A DNA stretch of 64,000 nucleotides from Catonia carolina (taxonomy: Eukaryota > Arthropoda > Insecta > Hemiptera > Achilidae): positions 97,819,969 to 97,883,968 of the forward strand of contig JAQMRL010000003.1 of the NCBI GenBank assembly GCA_035578175.1. Direction: 5' to 3'. A model generated the notes under the pieces. That model saw only the letters and a list, made by a program, of their open reading frames with translations. It had not been told where the DNA came from and did no database searches. The position numbers were made by a program, and so were the translations under genes. Each line of letters opens with the position of its first letter. Positions within the stretch are counted from its first letter, which is position 1. Of the stretch, positions 56,161 to 64,000 are shown piece by piece.

Positions 56161-57120
56161 CGAGGGTAGGCTGATAAGTAATGCACACATGCTTGTAGAA
56201 GACGAACAAAAAGAAATAGCAAGATGGGGTAAATAACAAATTAAAGTACAAATCTTAACCTACCAAATTATCTATTTATTTTTCAATATAGTCACCGTTA
56301 AGCATTACACATTTCTCCCAACGTTTAACAAGTTTTTTCATTCCGTCACTGAAAAATTCTTCCGACTTTCCTCGAACCCAGGACGCAATAGCTGCCTTCA
56401 CCTCATTGTCCGAGCTGTAATGATTACCCTTAAGGTCTCTCTTCAGTAGAGGAAAAAAATAAAAATCGCAAGGCGCAAGGTCGGGAGAATACGGAGGGTG
56501 TAAAATTGGTTGAAACTTCAGGTTTCTCAGAGCCTCTCCAGTTGCACGCGAAGTGTGTGGACGAGCATTGTCGTGTTGCAAAATTATTGGCGCCAGGTTG
56601 CCTCTAACACGACAAACTCGACGTCGGAGGTGTTTCAGAGTCTGTATATACTGAGCAGAATTTACCGTTGCCCCTCGTTCCAGATAATCAGTCACATAAA
56701 CTCGGCGAGCATCCCAAAACACAGTCAAAAGAATTTTTTTTGCGGACGGTTGTGTTTTGAACTTTTTCACAACAGGAGAATGTGGATGACGATATTCAGC
56801 GCTCTGCCTTTTTTCTTCGGGATCGTAATGATGAACCCATGACTCGTCCCCCGTCACAATATTCAAAAGAAAGTCGTCTCCTTTGTCACGGTAGCGCTTC
56901 AAAAGTTGTTCAATTCGCGTTGTTTAATTCTCGTTGACATAGCACCAGAACACGACGCCATACTTCCACTACTCAAAACAAACTGAATGAAAGCAACGCC
57001 TTCAAACTGCGCAGACTTGTAGAGGAGAAATAGTACTTCCACATGCCACCAGGCGCGCTACTGAAGTTTATTTAGTTGTCTTCTACAAGCATGTGTGCAT
57101 TACTTATCAGCCTACCCTCG
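56161..57120 (-). mobile_element. mariner element, internally deleted (960 bp)
   Basis: Perfect 43-bp terminal inverted repeats (CGAGGGTAGGCTGATAAGTA … TTGTAGAAGAC) are flanked by TA at 56159-56160 and 57121-57122. It is ~300-350 bp shorter than a typical autonomous mariner (~1.3 kb). The missing part is the N-terminal DNA-binding region. Perfect ends imply a comparatively young insertion. Confidence 0.95.
56276..56902 (-). pseudogene. mariner transposase, catalytic domain only
   Basis: 208 codons (open from a TTG; the likely original ATG at about 56970 is in another frame). Catalytic aspartates of the mariner D,D34D triad are visible: TGDESW (D19), QHDNARPH (D111), APCDFYFFP (D146), with exactly 34 residues between the last two. 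The YSPDLAPCD signature is intact. The paired helix-turn-helix domain is gone. At the break, 14-bp related repeats AACGAGAATTAAAC and AACGCGAATTGAAC lie side by side (plus 56908-56935), suggesting deletion between short repeats. It cannot bind ends by itself. Confidence 0.92.
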
Positions 57121-57122
57121 TA

Positions 57123-57738
57123 CATCGAACAGACCTAATTAAGGTACAATTCACCAGATTTTAGCTTCTATATACAAAAACATCTACTGTGAAAGAATTG
57201 CGAGACTTTCTTTAACCCCAACACTTTTAACGCATTTTAAAACACCATTAAAAGCTGTGAATTTAATAACAATGTGCCTTAAGATATATTGATAGTTTTG
57301 ACTTTATTGCACTTATGAACCAATCAAGTCCAGATTTTTTAATGAAAATTCTTAGTTTCTAGTTGCTAACCAAAACATCAAAGAGAAAGAAATTAGTAAA
57401 ATTAGAAAGAACGCAGTATCATTTAAAATGGTTGTTTAACTTTGATTACAAAAGCAAGCGTGCCATTAAGCAAGTGTTATGAATTACATAAAATAAACAG
57501 ATAAAAAAATTATAGTACATACGGGAAGTTTTAATAAAACTTTAAGAATAAACTGCTCTCACAGTGATAAAAACAATGAACCACGTTTGAATTTCAAACG
57601 ACTTTTTTTGGGATGGACTAGTTTACAAACATTACTTGAGAACTTTACAGTTTTGAAAGAAAGTGTTTCCATTAAGATCTGAACTTCTTGCATATAGTAC
57701 ATACTTTACTATTATTTATTACAAAAGTAAAAGAGGCT
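57123..57738. other. Unassigned stretch
   Basis: No gene or repeat is recognised. Confidence 0.3.
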
Positions 57739-57895
57739 GCCTCCGTGGCCCATTGGTTAGCATGCTAATCAAAAGTGGAGGCCCCGAGATCGATTCCTGG
57801 CAAGGGGTGGAAAATTATTGCACGTATAACCCCCACTTTTCCTCAACACTAAGTAGTCGCTAATGACCAAGTTATGGATGCGACATTAAAGAAAG
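57739..57895 (+). repeat. S4 SINE, full length
   Basis: GCCTCCGTGGCCCATTGGTT, B-box-like CGAGATCGATTCCTGG, GGGTGGAAAATTATTGCACG, tail AGTCGCTAATGACCAAGTTA and GCGACATTAAAGAAA. Confidence 0.87.
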
Positions 57896-58623
57896 CCTGT
57901 AAATACAAACATATCATTGTTTTATAAATCACACATCTAAAAGGCTTAAACCCATTCAGTATAAAAGCTGGTGGTGGATACCAACACATCTACTTGAATG
58001 TACATAATTAAGAATCGAGTTCAACATAATTAAAAAAACCTCTTTGTTATAACATAACTGCAAGGACGAAAAAGAAGTTATTCTGGACAAATTCATAAAA
58101 GGGCTCCGTTTTAGAGACAAAGAGAAACTATTTCTTCAAAATTTTAATCTTTACAGCCATTTACAAAAAAATTAAACAGAAAGAAAAGTGTTACAACTTT
58201 TAAAGTCAAAGTACACACTCACTCACACGTACAAATTAGCATATATGCTGGCATGCTCTTGCACTTTAAATTAAGTTAATCAAAAGCATATAAGATTAAG
58301 TTAAGTGTACTGGGTACAGAAATCTGAAAGCTACTTTTTAAAGCATAATAACACACATAGATAATCTAATATTATTATTATTTTAAAGATTTTAAAGAGG
58401 AAACTTTGTTTTCCTCTGCAACTAGAAAACTAATTTTTTCTTCACCGATATATTTTTCATAATCTCAGAAGTGTTAAGGTTCCACTACACTGTAAACGCA
58501 GGGAGGAGGACTTAGGAGGCTAGTAGACGATTGAGACAACTTTAAATGTTTTTTTTTTTTAATTTATGAAAATCTACTTGAAAAGTTTTCAAGATAATAC
58601 TTTAATTTGCAAGAAATACATAC
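57896..58623. other. Unassigned stretch
   Basis: No gene or repeat recognised, apart from a T11 run near 58548. Confidence 0.3.
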
Positions 58624-58955
58624 AGTTCAGCCGTTCTTAGTTTGCTCCTACAGTCAACAAACAAAAGCCACCTACTACAGGGTGCATGCTAGAGTCTGTG
58701 ACTTTACGGATGTCGTATTCCTATTAAGTTAACTATTTTTTAAATTATAAGTACTTAAAGTACTAAAAACATCAGCCATGATATGATGTAGGCCTAACAA
58801 TTTTAATTATAAAAGTACTTTTAAAAGTATTTTCTATTTAAATACTTTTTTGAAAGTATTTTGTTGTTACTTTTTAATCAGCGTGTACACATTTTGACAT
58901 GCTCAGTGACGTCATTATTTGTTTACATTAGGAGCAAACTAAGAGAGGCTGGACT
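58624..58955. mobile_element. Inverted-repeat MITE, uninterrupted copy (332 bp)
   Basis: Same family as 21029-21574: AGTTCAGCCGTTCTTAGTTT at the left and its inverse AGCAAACTAAGAGAGGCTGG at the right, with symmetric AAGTACTTTTAAAAGTATTT in the core. It lacks the S3 insertion, so it serves as the empty-site reference. Confidence 0.83.
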
Positions 58956-59449
58956 TTAGATACTCTGCATTACATTACAATTTTTCAACTTTAAAGACAA
59001 AAGACAGTTTCAAATTTTCTAAATCTGAGTCTTGAATCGGTCCCTGCAAAAAGGTGATAAAAGTCAATTTTGAGTTATAAATCAGGAAATTGATTCAATT
59101 ATAATGAATACAACGTTCAATACATAAAAAATCTCAGTCTAATGCTTCTTCGGCATTATTTTGACCTCTTAAAATTTTCAATCCATGCAAAAATGTTCTG
59201 TCACACACTTAAAACATTGTGAAATGGAGTGTAGAGTTAGTTATAATTAATGACTTTAAACCTTTTTGGAGGGATCGATTTAATTGAACTTTTTAAATTT
59301 ATTTTAAAAAACTGCTTATGACACAATTATCAATAAGAATCGCTTTGAATCAGGGGACACGATAATATGAATTTTCAACGGCAACCCAATTCAAAAAATT
59401 ATATATCAAAAATATAAAGACAATAAAACAAAATTAAGTAGAAACTTAC
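58956..59449. other. Intron-side sequence of the host gene
   Basis: AT-rich sequence downstream (in gene sense) of the donor at 59449. No repeat is recognised. Confidence 0.3.
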
Positions 59450-59864
59450 CACTTAAGAGAGCACTTCGTGATGTAATTGGAGAAGCTTCATCGCTGGTTA
59501 TACTTGAAAGTGACAGCTTACGAGGATTAATACCGAGTGAAGCACTACAAAGATTGCGGGCTAACTCCGACATCGGTGAAATACCAGGTTCCATAACGCA
59601 GTGTACTTTAACAACAGGGAAAGTCGGTGAATCATTGTACTCTAAGAAAGTGTTCACATCTCCACAAAAAGATGTTTTGGGTGGAGACATTAACGAAACG
59701 GTTTTTTCTGGTGATTTAGAAGATGCAGCCATATTGAGATAATATTGTTTGGTTAAAAAAATGATGTTAATGGACGTAAGGTTTTATAATAAAAATTGGA
59801 TTAGCAATACCAGTTTGGATACTAACAGGAAATGATTGTTGATGAAGCAATGATGGAAGCTAGC
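59450..59864 (-). CDS. Host gene exon with start codon, Ser/Pro-rich N-terminus
   Basis: On minus, acceptor TTTTTCTTTCATTTCAG ends at 59865. The exon has ~130 bp of 5' UTR, then an ATG at 59732 opens 94 codons plus one base and ends at the donor GTAAGT (59449). The protein starts MAASSKSPEKTVSLMSPPKT, and later reads GISPMSELARNLCSASLG and DEASPITSRSALLS. At least five Ser-Pro sites, no signal peptide and no membrane segment suggest an intracellular phosphoregulated protein. It splices in phase with the 55-bp exon at 23.8 kb. A cell-cycle regulator such as Cdc25 is one guess only; the family is not recognised. Codon usage is balanced, unlike the AT-driven chance frames. Confidence 0.7.
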
Positions 59865-59956
59865 CTGAAATGAAAGAAAAATCATACGTCAGTAAAACAT
59901 TTATAATACATACAAAGTAAACTGATATCTAATTCTCTTTTAACAAGAACAATTGA

Positions 59957-60838
59957 GATGGTGTGAAACACCCACACGACTTTCTCTTGCCAATGCATAT
60001 AATAAACACAATAACCTGTGTTTAATAATTATGAATAAACAATGAAAAATTTAACTTAATTCTAATCGTGAGTAAATGACGCAAAATGAAAATCGACCTC
60101 TGTTCGACTAAAAAATACAGGAAATCAGCAATTGCCTCTAAACTAGGCTCTGTGGAGAAAAATTATTAAAAAAAGTTGTAGGTTTTTAATTTACTTTCAT
60201 TATGTACACTTTTGTCATAAAATGCATTCTAAAAAAGCAATCTTAAAAATCCAATTTTTTACAGATTTCTATGGAAAAAAACAGAAAATCAAAAATAAAT
60301 TATCACCAAATTAAGTGTTGTACAAAAAATGTTCATAACAAACGTTGTAGGGTTATAAATTTTTTACAACTTTAATTTTATACACTTTTGCATTTTAAAG
60401 CATATTAAGGCCGCAATTTTAAAAAAGCCTTTTTTTATATGGGAGAACAGCCTTCCCAAGAATTTAAGCAGACATGGCGCTTATGCTATCAAGTAGAGTA
60501 TAAAAAATATAGTAAATAAGGCGATTTTGAAAAAAATCATAGAAACTGTTTTTGAGAAAATTGCAAAATCAAACGAATAAACTATATACTTGTTTCCAGT
60601 TGACCGATTTTGATGAAAATGTTAATATTGGATCCTCTAGTGGTACTTAACTTAAGTTTCAACTTCTAACAATGTTCCATTCTTACGATATTTTGTTCAC
60701 ACACAGGCCAATTGCTAAAATTTGTTTAGGTTCAGGGGGTCTGAAAGAATGTATACCCGGTGAAAACTCAATTTTAAAAACTCAACATGAAAACAATACA
60801 TTCCTTCCCTATATATATTCATATAGGGCAAGAACAAA
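59957..60838 (-). mobile_element. H element, diverged full-length copy
   Basis: GGTGTGAAACACCCACACGA and CTTTCTCTTGCCAATGCATA at the left, TATATATTCATATAGGGCAA at the right, both internal modules present. It has lost most of the CA tract (TCACACACAGGCC). It lies just upstream of the host exon in gene sense. Confidence 0.83.
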
Positions 60839-61154
60839 TAAAAATAAACAAAAAAATCAATTACCTTACATATCAGCAGAGTAAAAGTAAAACCGTAACT
60901 ACTTATTCAAAAGTAAAACCACAACTGAACTTATTTCTCCCATACATCAATAAATCTGTTCTTCCCTCCTAAATTCCAAGAAAAACATTGTCAAAGTCCA
61001 TCTCACTCTAGGACCAGATCTTAGTTATTCATATGACTCATCAATACCATCACAATAATAAAAATAACAACCCTACATGATTAATAATTATCCTTTGTTA
61101 CTTATTGAAAGACATTTCCTTCTGACTTTTAAATAACTCAAATAAACTCTTTTT
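60839..61154. other. Unassigned stretch
   Basis: No gene or repeat recognised. Confidence 0.25.
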
Positions 61155-61476
61155 ACTTTCTCTTGCTTATATATGAATATATAGGAAGGAAAGTATTGTT
61201 TTCATGTCGATTTTTCGAAATCGAGTTTTCACCGGATCTATATGTTTTCAGACCCCCTGAACCCAAAAAAACATGTTTTTAGCGATTGGTCTGTGTGTGT
61301 GTATACAAAATATCTCAAGAACGGAACATCGTACGAACTTGAAATTTAAGTTACATACCACTACCGGACCCGACACGAACATTTTCATCAAAATCGGTCA
61401 ACCGGAAGTAGTAATAGAAAAATCGACATGAAAACAATACTTTCCTTCCTATATATTCATATAGGCAAGAGAAAGT
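61155..61476. mobile_element. H element in short foldback form (322 bp)
   Basis: Plus-strand H from ACTTTCTCTTGCTTATATAT to CGGTCAACCGGAAGTAGTA, then an abrupt inverse of its first ~60 bp (AAAAATCGACATGAAAACAA … GGCAAGAGAAAGT). The two ends are ~60-bp inverted repeats. The 3' two-thirds of H are missing. Confidence 0.85.
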
Positions 61477-61537
61477 AAAAATAATAAAGTTTTTATTGAA
61501 CTGTTACAGCTACTATAACACTGGTTTATATACACCG

Positions 61538-61954
61538 GGTGTCCCACAAAGAGGTAAATGCATTTGATTTGATACTTGCTTATTCCTCCATCAATCATTT
61601 TGATACTTAACACACTTTTTAATGAAGGTACAAAAAATGTCCTGTGAAAATTACATCTTGCTGATGTTTGAAGAAACAAAATGGCGGTCGAACGAAAGAA
61701 AAATTTTATCTCGCTTACAATACTCACTGTATTGCACTATTAAAACTGATTTGTTGAAATGGTCCAAGTTGTGAAATTCAAAATCAAAAATTCCAACGTT
61801 CTTGAAATGGACCAAGCAATTTTTCAACAAGATAGTGCTCCACCTCATTAAGGAAACTCAGTCACACAGTAACTAAATGACAACTTTCATGGGCATTGGA
61901 TTGGTTGAGGAAGTAATTTTTTAAATTGGCCACTCCAATCACCTGATTTAACTG
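61538..61954 (+). pseudogene. Tc1/mariner-like transposase remnant
   Basis: A terminal-repeat-like ACCGGGTGTCCCACAAAGAG at 61538 is followed by decayed sequence. At 61828-61954 the frame reads FQQDSAPPH, then HGHWIG and NWPLQSPDLT. QQD-A-PPH and WP-SPDLT are hallmark blocks around the second and third catalytic acidic residues of IS630/Tc1/mariner transposases. An S1 SINE interrupts right after SPDLT. Confidence 0.7.
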
Positions 61955-62285
61955 TGTTGTTGTTTAGGTCATCAGCCAAAAGGGGCTGGTTTAAACCTGT
62001 AGAGGTTTTACGAAGTAAAACGAGGAGTAAGGTGGTTTACTGTTGCCTTCCTCACTGAGTGGAAAAGTACGCTTATCAGCATGCCAGGCCCTCTAATAGC
62101 ACATATTTTTCACTCTGCAAATGACACCGTCACTTCATTCACCACAGGGTCTGGCTGTATAATGAAAGTCATTACTTTCAGAGGAGATAACTGTGATAAG
62201 TGTCTTTTACACCTATACCTCTTCTCCTCTTAAATGATTCAGTCATTTAATTGGCTGACCATGTGATAAGAAACAGAACTATTTA
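61955..62285 (-). repeat. S1 SINE, 5'-truncated
   Basis: From GTTGTTGTTTAGGTCATCAG to GATAAGAAACAGAACTATTT; the first ~65 bases of the SINE head are missing. Subfamily with AAAATATGTG sequence. Confidence 0.9.
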
Positions 62286-62342
62286 TATATGTATTTTGTT
62301 TACATACAGTTTATGTTTCAAGTTTACAGAAACAGTTTACAG

Positions 62343-62486
62343 ACAGACACATACACAGATCAATCGCTAAAAACACGGTTTTTTATGTTCAGGGGCCTGA
62401 AAATGTGTGTATCTGGTGAAAACTGAATTTCGAAAAATGGGAACAATACTTTCCTTTTCTATATATTCATACAAAGCAAAAGAAAG
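62343..62486 (-). mobile_element. H element 5'-end fragment
   Basis: ACAGATCAATCGCTAAAAAC, GGTTCAGG-like GTTCAGGGGCCTGAAAATGT, ACAATACTTTCCTTTTCTAT and CATACAAAGCAAAAGAAAGT match the 5' ~140 bp of H (minus strand). Confidence 0.75.
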
Positions 62487-62955
62487 TAAAAAGTACCTCT
62501 AACTCAGTTACTTACTGCAATCTGAAAACACCTAAATACCAGATAATTAAAATACAACCGTATATAGTTTTGGCTTCCCAAAATTGGAGGTTTTAACAGC
62601 GTATGTTTTATATTTACAAATGAATTATCCATATCTCATAATTCAAAGCTCATAAAGTGGACAATAAGTCTAAAAGTTTTAAATAGCAAAGATAAAAAGA
62701 AAAGGCCACAGAATTTTACTAACCTAACTTGTCCGTATTTGAAAGATAATTAAAATTGACTTAAGTTACTAAATGGTAAAGGATCAATTTCTTTTACTTT
62801 ACGTTTCAAGCCTTACTTTCTTTTTTTAATAATAATATCAATCTGTACTTTAATAATTACATACTGGCCACTGAAAACTGTCCAAAGGTCAATTATATTT
62901 CAACTATAATAAAAATGTAATTGAAATGTGTAAACAAGTTGTCGGTTTTCTTTTT
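62487..62955. other. Unassigned stretch
   Basis: No gene or repeat recognised. Confidence 0.25.
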
Positions 62956-63119
62956 TGTTTATTTACAGTCGCATCAATACTTCAGTTATTAGCGACTACG
63001 GTAAGTTACAAAGCAGTAGGTTTGATTTCATGAAAATTTCCAAACCCTAGCTAGGAATCAAACTCAGGACATCCGCGTTGTAGGCTAGCGCGCTACCACT
63101 AAGCTACAAGAGCAGCCAG
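62956..63119 (-). repeat. S4 SINE, minus strand
   Basis: Tail GTCGCATCAATACTTCAG (plus reading), body TTTCCAAACCCTAGCTAGGA, and head (sense) GGCTGCTCTTGTAGCTTAGTGG. B-box-like GAGTTTGATTCCTAG is present. Confidence 0.85.
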
Positions 63120-63613
63120 TTGCATTTTTATTCAGAAATAAAATTGTTATTATTACTTACGCCTTGTTTCTGTATACACAACTTAACTTAAATGATATAT
63201 TGAAAATTACATTTCAGCACTAAAACGGCCAAAAATTGATACACCAAAAACTTTACGGTCACAATGATACATAGCACTACATTTTTATAACAGTGATGAA
63301 TAAAATTGTGACAATGATGTTAACATAGACACTGCAGTTAAAAATCCTTAAATACAGTGCTTAAAATTAAAGAACCAATGTATTGCATTGATTTATAAAT
63401 CCCCCACTACAACTAGATGATAATATGTTGATAACTTTTTCCCAAAACATCAGTCTGTCCTGTCATACAATCTTTCTCATTTACAATGTGAATTACCCAT
63501 TAATCAAGTATTGAAACTTGGACATTGGGAACAACAGATTTTGGGTTTGAAGAGTGCATTCCATAGTATCTCTTGTTTTAGTTTCGCTATAATATTGTTA
63601 TGCCTATGACTCA
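63120..63613. other. Unassigned stretch
   Basis: No gene or repeat recognised. Confidence 0.25.
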
Positions 63614-63853
63614 TCTATTATATATAAAAGGACAACCATGTCCTGGGTGATTCATTTATAGATCAACGCACAGCCGAAACTACTGACGCTACAGACTTGA
63701 AATTTGTAAGTTAGCTTTCTTATGTTGTGTAAGCGCGCACTAAGAAAGGATTTTGCAAAATGTTGATTTTAAGGGGAAGAAATAGCAAAAATTCCCCCTA
63801 CTGATGCGAGGATGAGGAATCAACGCGAAGCGCTACGCTTATGAAGTGGCTAG
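63614..63853 (+). mobile_element. Non-autonomous Helitron, 240 bp, complete
   Basis: Starts TCTATTATATATAAAAGGAC after an A. Ends with the hairpin AAGCG-CTA-CGCTT (63828-63840), nine bases, then CTAG followed by T. The 5' TC, 3' hairpin plus CTAG and insertion between A and T without duplication are the defining Helitron signals. The body GATCAACGCACAGCCGAAAC is a common motif of short insect Helitrons. Confidence 0.85.
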
Positions 63854-63860
63854 TTTACTA

Positions 63861-63992
63861 TATTAGTGGAGAGATGACTTGAAAGCTAGTGCGAGACGAA
63901 GTGGAGAACAGGAAAGAGTGTCCATAGATAAGAAAAGCTTTCCTGCTCCCACTTCATCTCACACTAGCATTCAAGTCATCTCTCCACTATAC
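63861..63992. repeat. Near-perfect hairpin, ~53-bp arms
   Basis: AGTGGAGAGATGACTTGAAA … GAAGTGGAGAACAGGAAAG pairs with CTTTCCTGCTCCCACTTCAT … TTCAAGTCATCTCTCCACTA with few mismatches. The loop is ~20 bp. It begins a few bases after the Helitron end and runs almost to the window edge. It may be an inverted-repeat MITE or a transcribed hairpin. Confidence 0.8.
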
Positions 63993-64000
63993 TTTTCGAT

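Noticed and set aside
59554..59742. Plus-strand open frame over the host exon
   Set aside because: Shadow of the minus-strand exon. The plus strand has no suitable splice or start context.
1..64000. LTR retrotransposon or endogenous virus
   Set aside because: No pair of long direct repeats with TG…CA ends and no gag, protease, integrase or envelope-like frame was seen by eye. A self-alignment would be needed to exclude very old solo LTRs.
1..64000. CRISPR array, operon or bacterial insertion
   Set aside because: Repeats are dispersed transposable elements, there are no regular short repeat-spacer units, and frames are short and intron-like.

Overview
This window reads as non-coding, repeat-packed nuclear DNA from an arthropod, most likely an insect and possibly a hemipteran. 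The taxon is inferred from overall character: AT-rich sequence, no dense gene array, a jockey-like LINE tail, a mariner, pogo-like and hAT elements, Helitrons and several tRNA-derived SINE families. It was not established by a database search. There are no bacterial or organellar features, no CRISPR array and no credible stand-alone tRNA or rRNA gene.

Host gene content appears limited to one minus-strand gene. An exon at 59864-59450 opens with a good splice acceptor, carries an ATG, encodes 94 Ser/Pro-rich residues plus one base, and ends at a consensus donor. A 55-bp exon at 23837-23783 has consensus splice sites and the complementary phase, so the two join in frame. If they belong together, they are separated by an intron of about 35.6 kb, and most of the window is that intron. 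The protein family is not certain. The many Ser-Pro sites suggest a phosphoregulated N-terminal region.

The rest is a layered deposit of transposable elements. The dominant family, called H here, is about 0.93-0.95 kb and has over a dozen full, broken or folded-back copies. It starts ACTTTCTCTTGCC, carries a (GT)n tract, and ends with the reverse complement of its start followed by a stem-loop and CACACCAGA. That layout matches Helentron-associated elements (HINE/DINE-1 type). Four same-orientation copies lie between 46.3 and 51.7 kb.

Five SINE families were recognised. S1 is about 395 bp with an (AAC)n-type tail and 10-11 bp target duplications. S2 is about 325 bp with a tRNA-like head CCACCGGGTTGG. 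S3 is about 170-190 bp with head GGCCGGCCGCATTGG. S4 is about 170 bp with head GCCTCCGTGGC. S5 is about 170 bp with head CGTTGGCGTAGT. S3, S4 and S5 share exchangeable heads and tails.

DNA transposons include three hAT-type elements with 8-bp duplications (two landed in the same CTCTAGAG site of S1), a mariner with perfect 43-bp ends but no DNA-binding domain, two pogo-like elements, a TTAA-flanked element, several inverted-repeat MITEs, a complete short Helitron and a 750-bp near-perfect palindrome. LINE remnants, mostly frayed ORF2 C-termini, are scattered through the window and could have mobilised the SINEs.

Nesting gives relative ages: S1, S2 and S3 copies sit inside H, hAT, pogo-like and MITE elements, and hAT elements sit inside S1. 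Coordinates of old repeats are approximate, about 5-20 bp at degenerate ends; where a perfect target duplication is quoted, the boundary is exact.
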